A stretch of 64,000 nt of DNA from Thuidium tamariscinum (GCA_947034885.2 OX344756.2:12520098-12584097), one strand, 5' to 3'. Positions 1 through 13,364 are shown, numbered from the stretch's first letter. A program made the numbers and translations. The notes: a model not told the origin generated them from the letters alone.

Positions 1-2045
1 TCGAATCCCCATTGCAAGCGCACTTCTCCGGGGGATGGACCGTGAGTTAGTTGGCGTTTTGCATTGATTGATTTCTCCCGAGATTGATTTCTTTCTCCTT
101 GTCGCTCGAGATTTTGAGCTTGAAATTAAGACAGACGAGTAGGAAACAGTTAGCTTCCCGACGAGTGTGATGGGATGGGTTCTGAACATGCAATTGGGAT
201 CTCCTGGGTTAAGTGCATTTGTCGTTACAGGAATGTGAATTCTTGTGAATTAATCTATCCTTACGCAGTTGTAAGAATAAAAAATGGCGGTTGTTTCAAG
301 TAAATGGTATTAATCCTTATTACCGTGCGTGCTTGGGAATTGTTGGCTTTAGGTGTTGATTGTGAGGTCACAACTCACAACTAGTGTCCTTCATTCTTGG
401 AGGTTCATGACACGTACGTCGGGTTATTACTGCAGGACTTGTCGGTGGCATGTAAGGAATTATGGAAGTCAGAAGGATCCCAAACATGTTACCTTGTGTA
501 ATGCTTGCAAGATCAACTTCGATCAGGTAATTAGTTCCTTCGAGCCTATCCCTTCGCTTCTAGGAAAGTAAGCAAGACTGATATCCTGAAGTCCAGTAGA
601 GCATAGCTGGAAGATTTGGATTATGGGATGGATCTCTTCAATGTATTGCTTAGTGCTTCTACTCAGCGTCTCCCCGATTTTGAAACTTTGGTTCTCAATT
701 TCAGGGTAAATATTGCCCTTTTTGCGTGCAAATCTACCGGGAGAAGGATCCTGATAGCTTCGACGGAAAGGAGGTACGAAAATTCGCTATCAGCGACTGC
801 ATTGTATTTGGGTGTGGCCGTTTCCACAATTGATGTTCAGAGGTAGATCGGGGGATTTGCATGCACCCTTTGAGCTCTTCGAATTCATATATGGGCTTGT
901 GACATTAATTTATTCATATGCAGTGGGTAGGCTGCGACAATCGAACTTGTCGTCGCTGGGTACACGTGGAATGCGAGATTGGTGGAGGCAACCCAGTGGA
1001 TTCAACGGCATTTTACCTCTGTCCTAGCTGCAGAGAGGTATTATTATTCTCTCGGTCCATCTTTCGGTCTCATTCCTTCATTGTGAATGCACTTACAGTC
1101 ATATTACAGGCAGTTGGAAGACGATTTTATTCGTATTCTTGCTAGATGTTCAGTTGCATGTTCCAGTAGTTCATATTGTTGTTTCGGCTTTGACATTCAG
1201 AATGCCCAGGAGTTTGGTGATAGAAAGCGATGTGGTCGTTTGCCTGCTCAGGAACAACCAGTCGTTTCGTCCTGTCAGGTTCAGATGGATAGCAGTTCAT
1301 CGGTGAGTGGACCATCTTCCTGCTTCAAGTCCGTTACTCTTTGACAGGATTGTACACATGCAGTTGGGCGTGTTTTATAAACAGTACTAATCGATTGGGA
1401 AAATCTCTGCAGGATCATGAACAAAAACCAAAGATGCCGCTTTCCTTGAGAAGCACACGACGACCCTTGCAAGTGGATCTTTCTAAACTGGAGGTCAGAG
1501 CTTTTCCGTTTTGTTGAATGTTTTTATTCGAAACACTGTAGCTTTTCCGGCTTTGTGGTCCCATCTTAGTTTTTAATTGTACCTGGTTGTATTTACTCTT
1601 TGTCAGACATCATCTTTGAAGAAGTACAGACGAGTCTACAACTTGAGGGAAGTATCGAGCAGCTGCAAGGTATTGACTTCGTATCTGGGCTATTTTTCGG
1701 GGTCTTCAATGTGGAGCTGTCAACATTAATTTTCCTGAATATTAATATGTTCAATTCTTTATGCTAACAGGAGGAGCTTGTTCCAGCTGTTGCACAACAT
1801 TTTGCTGCGCAGGTATGCTGTTTAGCTGAAAGTTTTTGTAACCATCAGTTGACATGCATGCATGGCTCGCTACTACATTTCTTAGACCTGATATTTTCTT
1901 ACTGTTTATCTGACCACAGCTAAGTTTGCAGGTTGTGGAGGAAAATGAGACGCTTCTGTCCTTCGCATTTTTCCTCAAGAAACAGCAGTCATTTGCCACT
2001 TCACCTTTAACCCAGCATCAGGTTGCTCATCCAGTGGCGAAGTAA
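1..2045 (+). CDS. PHD-finger / SAP30 Sin3-binding domain protein, 5'-truncated by window edge, nine visible exons
   Basis: Exons read from splice sites and frame: <1-41, 436-526, 705-773, 924-1037, 1114-1302, 1413-1493, 1607-1669, 1771-1812, 1932-2045 (TAA at 2043). All introns are GT...AG and the frame stays open for about 267 residues. Exons 2-4 carry CxxC (CNAC), then a complete C4HC3 PHD finger: YCPFC, GCDNRTC, WVHVEC, CPSC. Exon 5 is a Cys/Ser-rich linker. Exons 6-9 match the SAP30 Sin3-binding domain: DLSKLE, then LKKYRRVYNL, then EELVPAVAQHF, then an acidic/hydrophobic helix LLSFAFFLKKQ near the C-terminus. Known family: SAP30 bridges Sin3 and histone deacetylases in nuclear repressor complexes; PHD fingers often bind histone H3 tails. 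Inferred role: a histone-reading subunit of a plant Sin3-HDAC complex. The start codon and any N-terminal domain lie outside the window. The exon 5 acceptor is at 1113 (the AG at 1109 would give an early stop). Confidence 0.82.
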
Positions 2046-2832
2046 GAGATCATGCATGCGCCACTGAAGGCAGCGCATGCGCTGAGAAGACCTCAAATTA
2101 ATGCCGTTTTGCTTTCAACTATGCCAGGCACTCCACTGCTGCATGTTCCGCTCATTCTTGTATCTGTAAACTGACACTGCGCTATCTACAACATGCAGCT
2201 TTTTAGCTTTAGGTAGGTGTAACATATGGCGAAATACTTTTTCTTAGCAGAGATCGAAGTGCAACTGCTTGAAAACCTTCACATCGAACTTCCTCCTTCA
2301 CTGATGGAGATCGAACTCTTCCAGGCGTCACTTTCGGACATTATACAGGCTTTAATTAGCTAGTCCGACATTTTGATCACTCGCTCTCCTAAGAGCTTAA
2401 ATATATGCTTCCAAGACTGTCCTCGAGGTAGAGGAGAACATCTAGCATCAAATGATCATTTTCCTTGTTTCTGACCTTGCATCTGCTGCTAGCCAGATCA
2501 TTTGAAATTCGGAAACTAACGTTACTATTCAATGCGACTGTTGTCTGGACATATTCGGGTGACAATGATCGAAGGCTGTAAGAATGTTCTTGAGAGACTG
2601 GTCTCAAAATTAGCAGAGATTATGTAGTACCATACGAGTTGGCTAATATATATATTCTTTATGCTTCCTTCGACGGACTATACCGTCAGATGGAAGAGAT
2701 CAATGTTGGAAGTTCGCATCATTCAGACGAACTGCAGCTAACAAGCGGGATCATAAGAAGCAAAGTCCAAACGGATGGGAAATTTTACATCGTGCCATAG
2801 TGCAGGGTTTGCACGTACACTCTTAAACTTAA
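2046..2832. other. 3' flank of the PHD-SAP30 gene; no further gene seen
   Basis: Less AT-rich than the DNA to the right, so the first few hundred bases are probably 3' UTR or single-copy flank. No open frame with splice support and no repeat structure was seen until the MITE at 2833. Confidence 0.5.
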
Positions 2833-3102
2833 GGTGGGTACACCTAAAAGCACCACTTTTTGGTACTGTGCATAGTTACTATTACTGGTCTGTTCAAATT
2901 TTCATATAGTCTTCTTGGCAAGTGAAAGCATGTTCCAATGCACCTAGAAACACAGCATTTGGATATAGTATGCAAAAGTTATTAAGGTTGAAAGTGGGTT
3001 TCTAAAAGTACTCTAGCCAAATAGGTACATAATGGAATTCAGAAATGTACATCAACTATAGATGATGCTTTTAGGTGAGGTGTGCTTTTGGGTGTACCCA
3101 CA
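2833..3102 (+). mobile_element. MITE G1, TIR GGTGGGTACACC, flanked by TTAA
   Basis: A 270-bp element starts GGTGGGTACACCTAAAAG and ends with GGTGTACCCACA. TTAA lies directly on both sides (2829-2832 and 3103-3106), the target-duplication length and sequence of piggyBac-type elements. A second copy in inverted orientation is at 7934-8203. No coding capacity. Confidence 0.65.
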
Positions 3103-3652
3103 TTAAGTGTTAAAAAATGTAGGAAGGTTGCATGAAATTATTGAACGGCTAATTACAATACATAGTAGAACCACCTGTCACCGATCATTTAAGATATTCT
3201 AAACATGATCTAGTATAATGCAAGCCAAAGCAAATTTTTTTGGAGGTGCAATGATAGAAATGATGGGGATTGCAAAAAATCTGATAATTTTATCACATGA
3301 ATTGAAATTACTATGAATTTTGAAAGGCAAAAAGTATGCTAGACCCATTGTCAATCTCTAAACTTTTCTAATTCTGATAATTCATAACACTACTTTTCCA
3401 TTTATTGCTTCAAACTTTTTTGCACACTTATGTGAGACATGTGTCATGAACTTTTAGTCCCAACTTTGAAAAGGAAAAAAAACAAAAACATTCTACCTTA
3501 ACTTACATAAGTTACCTGAGTAATCCCCTCATGATTCATGAATACTTGTCAATGTCTTGGAACTCGTGTATAGTAGCTGCAAGCAGAAGAATGATTGAAT
3601 CTATAGAAGGTGTAGAACTGAATGCACTGAATATTTTTTGAAGGAGTGGAGA

Positions 3653-3800
3653 TCCTTCCAATTTTTTTAAATTTATTTATTTTTACACAAATGAAACGGA
3701 ATTCCATTGCAAACAATGATAAAATACAAGCCTGCCAGCCACCAGATTTGCAATCAGGAGGTCGATCCACTGATCCGCTGATTTGTCCCAATAATGCGTG
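3653..3800 (-). mobile_element. 3' end of a non-LTR retroelement (SINE/LINE tail), minus strand
   Basis: On the minus strand the segment ends TTTGCAATGGAATTCC, then TTTCATTTGTG, then an A-rich AAATAAATAAATTT tail. The same 'TTGCAATGGAATT...A(n)' ending recurs at 3907, 33323 and 45950, so it is a shared 3' end of a retroposon family. The 5' limit is not defined. Confidence 0.45.
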
Positions 3801-3906
3801 TGACACTAATTTAAATTAACCTACCTGGCCACTACTAGGGTCGGCATTTCCTGATCAATGATTAATTAAAACGTTGGGAAAGGGATTCTTCAGGTGCTTC
3901 GGAAAC

Positions 3907-4060
3907 TTAAAATTTATTTATTTATTTATTTTTGAAACAAATGGAATTCCATAGCAAAACACCAAGTATAAAGCAGAGAGAGAAGGAGGAGAGAAACTAC
4001 ATAAAGAGACAAGGATTAGGTCCATGTCTAGTCCAAACTATACTATCACCCACTCTAGTA
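3907..4060 (-). mobile_element. 3' end of a non-LTR retroelement (SINE/LINE tail), minus strand
   Basis: Minus-strand ending GCTATGGAATTCCATTTG, then TTTC, then (AAAT)n. Same terminal motif as at 3653 and 33323. The body upstream (purine-rich AGAGAG stretch on +) is not otherwise recognised, and the 5' limit is a guess. Confidence 0.4.
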
Positions 4061-6383
4061 GCAAGCATTGGGGAATGAACTCATACTGTATCAAAGTTCA
4101 AAACTTTAAATTTTTCCAATATTCCAACAGGCCAGATGTGGTCACTTTGTTCATTTGTATCCTCCATTTTACTTAACCTTCAAAGGATGGATCTATTGGT
4201 TCATATATTGGAGGAGGCTCAGGAATCACTCATCTAAGAAGAAAAATGCATCTAATGATGGACCAATGTGCCTAAACCTCTCTATTTTTTGGGGGATACA
4301 CAGAAAAATGGAAAACAATTGAAAGCCTTTTTTTTGGTAATTATTGTAGTCATGTTGTATGAACTATGATTTTTCAAAGAGGAAGGTCCATAGAGCACTA
4401 TTGTTGCACATAGGTTGCATTAGTCATGAATTGGGAGTGCACCTTAGAATGTAATGATTGAATTCATAAATTAATTGACACAAAGCTCAACATGTTGATG
4501 GGAGTTTTGGAAAGTACACAAATAGTGCCAAGAATAGAGCATGCCAAGTAATTTACTACACTAGCTTTGTAATCATTTTCTAACACACTTGGCAAGCAAA
4601 GAGAGACTCTTACATTTTTTTTTGCTTCTTATTGTCATATTAATTTCTTTATGACCAAGTGAAGGACTTATTAATGAGTGACAAACTACACAATATGTGA
4701 TTCTATATAGAATGCTAATTGTCTTGAAATTGCTTCTTGGGAATCACACATCATCACCTCACCAACACTTGGCCATTTTCTATACCTTTTTGTATGGTTT
4801 CATGGCTTAGTCACAAGTGATTCTTGTTGACCGTTCCCTTTAATAGCCTATTACTATAGCGAACTTCAAAATCCTTGAATTTGTATGGTTCATTTGTGAC
4901 TAAATTGAAATTAATTTTTAGAATTTTTTTCAAAGATGTAAGCACATGTCTTCTATAAGTTGTAAGAAATTCTTTTTTTTTTCTTTGAAAATTTGGAATT
5001 ATTATGAATTTTGGGAGTTAAAGTGAAATTAGTTCATATCTAATACAAATTAACTTGAAAAAGATGAATTTTTTTGGGTGGACATTTTTATATAAAACAT
5101 TATGGAATATATCAAAATCTTGTGTCATTACAAGGGCATGGAGAGATTGCAAGTTTCTAGACAATATGGAACATTAGCAAGAATTTACTTAATTTTTTTA
5201 ATAAAATAAGATATTTAAAAAATTGAGCAAATTGCAAGGCCTGAACTGTGCTTGCAAGAGAGTATTATGACATGAAAAAAAATTTATGGAGAAAAAACCA
5301 TTTGTTTACAATTCATTAGGAACTTTGCTACATCAAAAATCTTAGTTGAAGACTACCATGTCAAATAATATCTTTAAATTAATTTTAAAATTTTATTTTA
5401 AAACCTTAAAATAATTAAAAATATTTGAAAAAAAACTTATTTTAATATTTAAAGATCTAACCAATAGTACATTGGTTCACAGCTTGTTCACAGTTTAGGA
5501 AACAGCTTTGGAACATTTTCACTATGGCATGAAAAAACATCTAATGCTATATTAGAAAATCAAAACACCATGGCAACAAGGTCAAGAATTCAAATGGTCA
5601 CAAAATATTTAATTTAGAGAATTTTCAAAATTGGAATTGGAGTAAAAATTAAACATATAAGCATCATTTCATTAAATGGGTGTAAATTTTTTTTTTAAAT
5701 GAACAATTTTAATGACAAAAATGCAAATGAAGAACAAGTTGTTTAGAAATTCCAAATACATCGGAAAGGGATATTGTTTTCACAACTAAATCTTATACCT
5801 CTCAAACAAATTTGTATATGTGAAGAACAATCAACTTTATCAAAATAGACATAAGAGGATTTTCAAGTGGTTTACAAGATTGCGAGTTCCCAAATGCTGG
5901 GAACACATTGGGAATGCTGAGAATGCAGTGCTGATGTGGTCGAGCGACTGCCTCATCTGAAAATACCAATTAATTAATTATTTAATATTTAAAAAATATT
6001 TTTTTGAAAAAAAATATTTTTAAAAATCATTTTCTTTCTATTTTGAACATTCTGAATATTTTTGAAATTTATAAAATTCAAAATTCAAAATTCAAAATTC
6101 AAAAATTCAAACCAATAGGGGGCTGGTTTGCAGCAGTGGGAATAGTATCTGGGAACACCCTTGAAACAGTCTTTTGGGGGGCCAGAAATCCTCTTATGAA
6201 TACCTATTTTGGATAACCTAAGCATTTTGGTACATAGAATATGAGAATTTTGTTGAGAAATTGAATTCAATGTATGCAAATATAAAGATGATGAAGAATA
6301 CAAAATAATAATTCTTTTTCTAAAATGAATGTTTTATTCAATATAAATGAGGATTTTTCAATTAAACCTATTTCAAACTTATA
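4061..6383. repeat. AT-rich intergenic DNA, no gene
   Basis: Very AT-rich with frequent homopolymer runs. No splice-supported or long open frame on either strand. A short tandem of ATTCAAA lies at about 6072-6111. The segment 3160-3480 resembles the inverted segment 6470-6790, showing that old dispersed repeats make up part of the region. Confidence 0.5.
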
Positions 6384-6783
6384 AGGTAGAATCACCTATA
6401 ACCAATCGGCCCTCTATAGCCAACCTAATGATGGAAGTATTTCCAACCAAGGCTAGAATGAGTTTTTTCCTCATTTTTAAAGTTGGGACTAAAAATTCAT
6501 GGCACATGTTCCAAAGTAGTATGCTAAAAAGTAGAAAAGAGTGAGTAAAAATGTATTTTTTTGCGTGATTGAAATTAGAAGACTCCAAATATTGGCATTT
6601 GGTCAAGCACACTTTGTGCCTTTCAAAATTCATAGTAATTTCACTTCATGTGATAAAATTACCAAAGTTTTTGCAATCCCCATCATTTTTATCTTTACAC
6701 CTTTGAAAATATTTGTTTTACTTTGCACTACACTAGATCATGCCTAAAATACCTTAAATGATTGGTTATGGGTGGTTCTACCT
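6384..6783. mobile_element. 400-bp MITE H with TIR AGGTAGAATCACCTATAACC, TA-flanked
   Basis: Left end AGGTAGAATCACCTATAACC pairs with right end GGTTATGGGTGGTTCTACCT. TA lies immediately outside both ends (6382-6383 and 6784-6785), as for Tc1/mariner-type (Stowaway-like) elements. Related interior sequence occurs at 3160-3480 (inverted), 10870-11130 and 13580-14050. Confidence 0.45.
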
Positions 6784-6785
6784 TA

Positions 6786-7933
6786 GACTCACCTATTATG
6801 GTTAGCTTTGGCACTTCAAGGATGGGAGAAAGATGATTGGATGAGAAGGTACAAACAAAGACTCCTTTTAGAAAAATGGTGCATCTACCTATTGTCCGCA
6901 ACAAAACACTCTACATAATTAGAATAGAAGGGCTATCCAAAATAGGTACTTTTATCTTATAAGGACCTCTTCAACCCTCCTATTCACTAATAGAGGTGGC
7001 TCAGAAAGCGACCCTTTAAGGGTTGTTGTGTGTTTTTGATGGGTTTCAAATGCCTGAAAAAAAATTTCACTTGTTTTCTACTTGAAGAAAAATTGATGAG
7101 GAATCTAACCCCAAGTGTTTTCATATTTTTTAGAGCATTTATAAATTAGTTATGAATTTTTAAAGAATTTTGTGGTAGATATCCATTCCTAACTTCTAGC
7201 CCTTGCAAAAACCACACATGTGATTTAAAAAAAGATATGGTTCGACTAAAAACAATCTCTATTGCATCAAAAAAGTAATACATGAGGTTCCTAAATATGA
7301 TCTTACTAAACTTAAATGAATCTAACATTATTTTAACATTTGGAAGAAGGCAACTGGACAATTAATTTTCATTCAAAAAAATTAAGTAGACATACCGTGG
7401 TTTTGAAATGGCCCCTCCTTGGCTCTTATTCCATCCATTGGCAAAGTGTGAAGCAATATGTGACAAGTCTTAAATATGCTCTCACATTATTGGTGGTCGG
7501 TTTTAGAACCATTGTGTGTTGATTACAAAGCTCCCTACAGGACAGTTTGAAGAAGAGAGGTGCTTTTACAACCACCTCCTATACATATCAATGAAGTTAG
7601 CCCTTCATATCACCAAGTGAAAATATCTTGATATTTGATGGGGCATGTGATACTTTAGTACAAGTTAAACTATTGAATTTTCAATACTAAATGACTTGAA
7701 TTTCACCATTTGACCCATTTAGTTGATGCCAACCCTAATTGGTAGGTACAATAGTGAAGGTTGAAATATTACTATATTGTACCAATTTTCATAAAATAAT
7801 TTTTTTATAGAAGCACAAATTTTTGGGATGACACAAATTTTTATCCCCCTTAATAAATGGACAAATTAATGTTAGTGGTAGAGCTTTTTCCATTTCAATT
7901 GAAGTGCTAAAATGCCAATAAAAAAAGTTGTAC
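6786..7933. other. AT-rich intergenic DNA, no gene
   Basis: No coding signal beyond short random frames, and no clear repeat boundary was seen. Confidence 0.45.
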
Positions 7934-8203
7934 GGTGGGTACACCTAAAATTGCACCTCACCTAAAAGTGCCATCTATAGTTGATGTACATTTCTGAATT
8001 CCATTATGTACCTATTTAGCTAGAGCGCTTTTAGAAATAGACTTTGAACCTTAATAACTTTTGCATACTGTATCCAAATGCTACGTTTTTTGGTGCATTG
8101 GAACATGCTTTCACTTGCCAAGAAGACTATATGAAAATTTGATCAAACCAATAATAGTTACTAGGCACAATACCAAAAAATGGCACTTTGAGGTGTATCC
8201 ACC
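7934..8203 (-). mobile_element. MITE G2, inverted copy of the 2833 element
   Basis: Starts GGTGGGTACACC and ends GGTGTATCCACC; its interior is the reverse complement of the 2833-3102 copy. TTAA follows the right end (8204-8207), but the left flank reads GTAC, so the left target copy has mutated or the boundary has changed. Confidence 0.6.
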
Positions 8204-8207
8204 TTAA

Positions 8208-11200
8208 TGGTGCTCCAAATTTCAACATTCATCCACATATTGGATAGAAAATATCACAGTAGCACATGTCACATTCCCATCCTCGCATTTGGCAGAGTAA
8301 AACTGGAATCATGAAACTTGGAGGCCATTGTACTGTACTGCACTAACTTACTGCAACACAGTCTGCATTCACCACTTAGAATAATGGATTGTTATATGTG
8401 CTTTCGAAAGTCACACCATAGTACTGTACCGGTATTCTGCAGTAAGTTATCCACTCAGCAATCAGCACTTGGTAAAACCCTTCCATACCCCCTTTCTTGT
8501 TTTTTTAATAAGTTAGTCACCGTCCTTAAAACAAGAACAGTGTGACCGTGAGGTTCTGTCTGAGGTAAACAATAAAATTAGTTTTATTGTTAGAAAATAT
8601 TACAATAATAAATAGAAAGAAAATGAAACAAAATTATTAAAATGAAATAAATAGTGAGTTCGGCAAAGTTTGTCTAGGCAACCCTCCTTGGCCAACAAGG
8701 GGTTTGCCTAGGTCCTAGGCAGCCTCTCCCTCGACCAAACAAGGGCCCACCCAAGTGGCCCCCCAAGCAAGTATTTGTCTATGTCATTGTGTTGCAGTGT
8801 GAATAGAGTTATAAATAAGATTTGGAAATAGAGATCCCAAACCCACTAAGTCAATGCAATGGACTCTGTCCAAAAGGATAGAACCAATAAATAATTTTTT
8901 TTAAAAGAACAACAACTCGTACATCAGTACATCCAATCAACCAACTCTAAATTCATTGAAGGAATTGAGTATGAAAAATTCATCACCCTAAATCAAATTG
9001 GGTTTCATCCATCCATTGCAAGCGTAGTTGAACCTTCCAAAATTAACTAAAGCATACAACTTAATTGATGTGAAAATAAAATAGATCTATAGCAGGATTG
9101 TAGTTGTGGAATTGCTTTGTGGAAGTGTGCATTACACAAGTATCCCTATTTAGAGCACTAAGTAGGGTTTGGAATTCTAAGACCAATCACAAACCTTGCA
9201 TTTGCCCTTCTATGCATTTGCTAGATATGCACCCTTAGAAAGATAACCTTGTAGGGAGCAATATATAAATTTTTAATTTTTGCTCAAACGTGTTCAAATT
9301 GATTTAGGAGGTTGATTTTTTAGGGTTAATGTAGAGATTCTTCTCATCCATATAGATTGGAAAATGTCAATCATATCTACTACAATAGCATTGGAAAATT
9401 TAAATCTAAAACACTTGTATAGAAAGAAAACTTTGAAGCCTACGATGGCCAACCTAAATGAAGAGACCATTTGTTTAAACCCTAAAGGACTGAGGCATTT
9501 TCTAGCTTGAAAACCACTCAAAACTGCTATATTTGCTACTTCTTCCCAAAAAAACAAAAAAAAACAATTTTCTTTAAATCTAATCATAGGATCTTGTAAA
9601 TTACTTGTCTAAAATCATATGGTAAAAATTTCATGAAGTTTGATCATACGGATTGGAAGGTATTAGCATTCAAAGTTGGAAATTTTTTTTTGAACTCTGA
9701 CTTGTAATTTCAGATGAATTTGACTACCATTTGTTGAATTTTTTTGCACTATGGACCATGAAGTTAAAATTTTTTATGTTGAACATTTGAGTTGAGAATT
9801 AGGGAAAATTTTTTAAAAAATTACTTGATTTTCATTCATTAAAAAATTGTTGAGTAAAAGTAGGTCCAAGATTGAAAAAAACACTAAATTGTTAATAACT
9901 TTAAGATGTAATTGAAAAACCATGATTCCAAAGGTGAGCTTGTTCTTGCAAACATCCTAAATCCTATCAAAAAAGAACATTTGAAAAATTTGAAAAATTG
10001 CATTAAAAAATGAATGCTATAAGTTATTTTTTGAAGAAGGTGCTTAGATTGCCCGAAATACAAGATTGTCCGTAACTTTCTCATTATTTGTCCAAATAAA
10101 ATGAACCAAAGTTTCAGATGTAGAACAAAACATAATATTTGAGAAATATATATTATTTATTTATTTATTTTCTGCCAAGTGAATTGCTTTTGGGACTTAT
10201 AATGGCATAACTTTTGCTTCCAAGCACCAATTGAAATAAAAATTATATTTTTGGAAAGCTAACCTGATTTCCTATCTTCAAAAGAAGTTTAAGAAAATCA
10301 TAGCAAAAATTCAGGTCACACAAGCTTGCTCGATATTCCAAGTGTCCCCCGAGGGGACTTTAGTCCTTTAGGAGTTAAGACCCACTTCAAAAGCCATTAG
10401 ATTCAAGAAAAAAGTGCATGATCTATTGTTAATTCAATAAAACATTATGGACAAAAAAACAATTTGAATCATCAAGGGTGAATTTGAAGACATTTGGAGC
10501 CCACAAGTTATCTTGGGTTCCCAAATTGTGAGAATGTTTTACAATCATCAGTTGTTTGACATGGTCCAAAGATTGCTACATCAAAAAATATTTTTTAATT
10601 TTTTAATTATTTTCAATTGTTTAAAAAAATTTAAGTATTTTTATGAAAAAATTATTCTGAAAAAATTTAAATTTTTTTTCTAGAAAATATTTTTTTGATC
10701 AGTTTTAGATTTTTGAACACTTTTTGAAATTTTGTGGAAAAAATCAATTTTTTTCTTCAAAAGTTCTAAAACAATAGAAGGAACAAGCAAGGGAGCAACC
10801 CCCAAACAACCCTTCTTTGTCCTCAAATCCCTTCTAATGCAAAATTATATGGATAAAACTTCATTAATGATTGAATATAAGGTAGAACCATCTATTCCAT
10901 ATGAAGGAGCCATGGCCAACTTGTATGGTTGCTCAAATTTGGAATGTGTTTTTTTTTCTTTTTCAAGGTAAGGAAACATAAGGTCATGACACATGTCTCA
11001 AAATATACAAGAGGTAGTGACTAGAAAGTAGTTTGGCTATGTACCAAATTAAAAGACTCAAATTTGCTATGGGTTCTAAATACTTTTAGGCTCCCAAATT
11101 CATAGTAATTTTGATCTTAGCAAAAAACAAATTTGGAAACATCACAATCACAATATTTCTTACTACTCATTTGTTCTAAAATTGCTTAACCCCTAAAGCT

Positions 11201-11899
11201 CCTTGACTGTGTTTTCACCAAAAATGCTCCCAAACTGCCATTTCTAACACAAGTCACCAAATTTTTTGAAAAAGTTTTTTTTAGGCACATGTTACCATAA
11301 GATCTTCTAGTGTGATATTTTGAGACAATGGAGAAAAAAATTCAGAATTTTCTACCATGTGGATCACAAGATATTAGTGTTTGAATTGACCAAAATCTTT
11401 TTTTTGGCCTTACAAAAATTTGGGTAGTTGCACTACATGAGCTCACATTTGTATGAAATTTGTTTTCAAAATGGTGGTGCTTCTTTGAATACATTCTTCA
11501 AGGCAAGTTGGCTATATGCTTGAAAATTATCAGATCATTTGGAATTGTAGAACATATAAAAAAAATAGTAAGTAGAAAGAAGTAGAGAATGATTCAAAAT
11601 ACAAATTGTTAAGAATCTATTTATGAAGTTGAAAAATGCCAATTTTCAATGGTTCAAATGTTGTAATAAAAATCTACATCCAAAGTTTTTATTTTTTCCA
11701 AAAATATTGAAAATTGAATAAAATAAAGGACTTCAAAGTTTATTTTAGAGTAGTAAATCCATAACTACTTGCAAATTAAAATCCTTCATAACTTTTGACT
11801 TGTTTATCAAAATGTTATGACTCAAAGCTTTTCATGTGTATATGAATTTATAAAACCAATTCCAAATTTCTATTTCTAAAAAAAATGGGTTTTTTAGAT
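8208..11899. repeat. AT-rich intergenic DNA related to the interior of element B, no gene
   Basis: No gene seen. The segment 9600-10100 is diverged but colinear with 46090-47760 inside element B (same order and strand), with the 46147-46866 insertion absent here. This stretch is therefore an old relative of B's interior. A GC-richer patch at 8650-8790 (CTAGG-rich) was not identified. Confidence 0.45.
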
Positions 11900-11909
11900 C
11901 TACTCAAAC

Positions 11910-13364
11910 CAGTGGTGCTATTCTGTGAGCTTGTGAGCGTAAAGAAAAGATTCTGTGAGCACAGAGCTTAAAAATTTGAAGAAGCATTGTAAAACTTAAT
12001 TTTATTCATTAAAATTGATTCCATCTTAAAATTTGAATCAAAATTTTGTATTTCTAATAAATTTTAGTACCTATTTTTGTAGACCGATTACTGTGGACCT
12101 ATTACCGTGGTTATGTTGAAATTGGATGAAGATTCTAATTTTCAATCCTACTTAAAAGTATACATTACAAAAATGAAGAACTCAATTGATATGAAAGATG
12201 AATAAAGATAGAATTGAGTTAATATAGAGTCTTTGTTGATCATTATCCTATAATAATGTAGATCTTTTTGAGGCCTAGGAAAAGGTACTAATGATTTTTA
12301 TTGATGTATTATTATTACAGTTGTTTAGATTTTAGAATGAAAATTTGTTGATAAAAATCTTTGCTATACTAAATTTTATTTTGGTTGATCATGTTTTGTA
12401 GCATTATAAGTCTTCTCAAGGCCAATAGGAGGGCATCAATTATTCCCTCTTCATTTTTAAGTCAATGGACTTATTTAAATTTTAGAAAAAGATTTGTTTG
12501 TATGATTTCATTGTATATGGAAAGAACTTAGTTGCACCAAATTTCATTTTGTTCATGAGTATCTTATAGTAGTGTAGGTCTTCTCAAAGGCCAATGCAGA
12601 CATCTACAGTTTTGTCTTAATGTATCAATAATGGAACTTGTTAAGATTTAAAAATATATATTTGATTGATAGGGATTACTTTTGTAAAGAATGAACTTTG
12701 TTACACAAGATTATTGATTAGTTGACTCATTATCCTCTTATTCATCTAATGAAGGGATTCATTTCTTCTTTCTTGATCCAATAGTTGTTTATTTATCATC
12801 TTGAAACAATACTTGTCAAGCTTTGCTAGATTTTTGTGAACACTCTTCTTGATCTTGCTTCTTAGTACCCCTCGGTGCCGAGAGGAATCCCAAGGCTCCA
12901 ATAAAACTATTATTGGAATTTAATTTTTTTTCCCCTTTTCTGAAAGACTCCCCTCGACACCAAGGGGAGTTCCACAATTGCAAGGGGAGAAATAATTTTT
13001 TTAAAATCGGAATTGTAGGACTCCCCTCGGTGCCAAGGGGTACTAAGAAGCAAGACTAAGGAGAGTGTTCACAAAAATCTAAATTTGTGAAATAACCTCA
13101 TTTGATGTCAAAAAAATTATAATTAGTCACTAATTTTTTTTCTTCATAAAATCTAGCAAAGTACAATAAATGGTAAAACAAAGTTATTCAAGGGACCACG
13201 GTAATAGGTTCATGATAATAGTTCCACAATAGTAGATTAGTAGGCACTAAAATTTACCAAAGTTAATCAAATTTGGCCAAAAGTTTTAGATTAAATCTTC
13301 AAAAAATTATGTAGGCTCGCAGGCTCACAAGTTCACGCTAACAGGCTCACAAATAGCAACCCTG
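11910..13364. mobile_element. hAT-like element C, 1.46 kb, non-autonomous foldback
   Basis: Left end CAGTGGTGCTATT and the reverse complement of the right end, CAGGGTTGCTATT, match at 11 of 13 positions. A perfect 10-bp direct repeat CTACTCAAAC abuts both ends (11900-11909 and 13365-13374). Inverted segments lie inside the termini: CCTATTACCGTGG near 12100 and its complement CCACGGTAATAGG near 13200. Further in are CCCCTCGGTGCC-type inverted motifs at 12870-13040. No transposase frame. The hAT norm is an 8-bp duplication; 10 bp is unusual and may include chance matches. Confidence 0.7.

Noticed and set aside
2833..8203. One 5.4-kb element with GGTGGGTACACC termini
   Set aside because: Each terminus is itself a complete short element with both ends, and no outer target duplication is shared.
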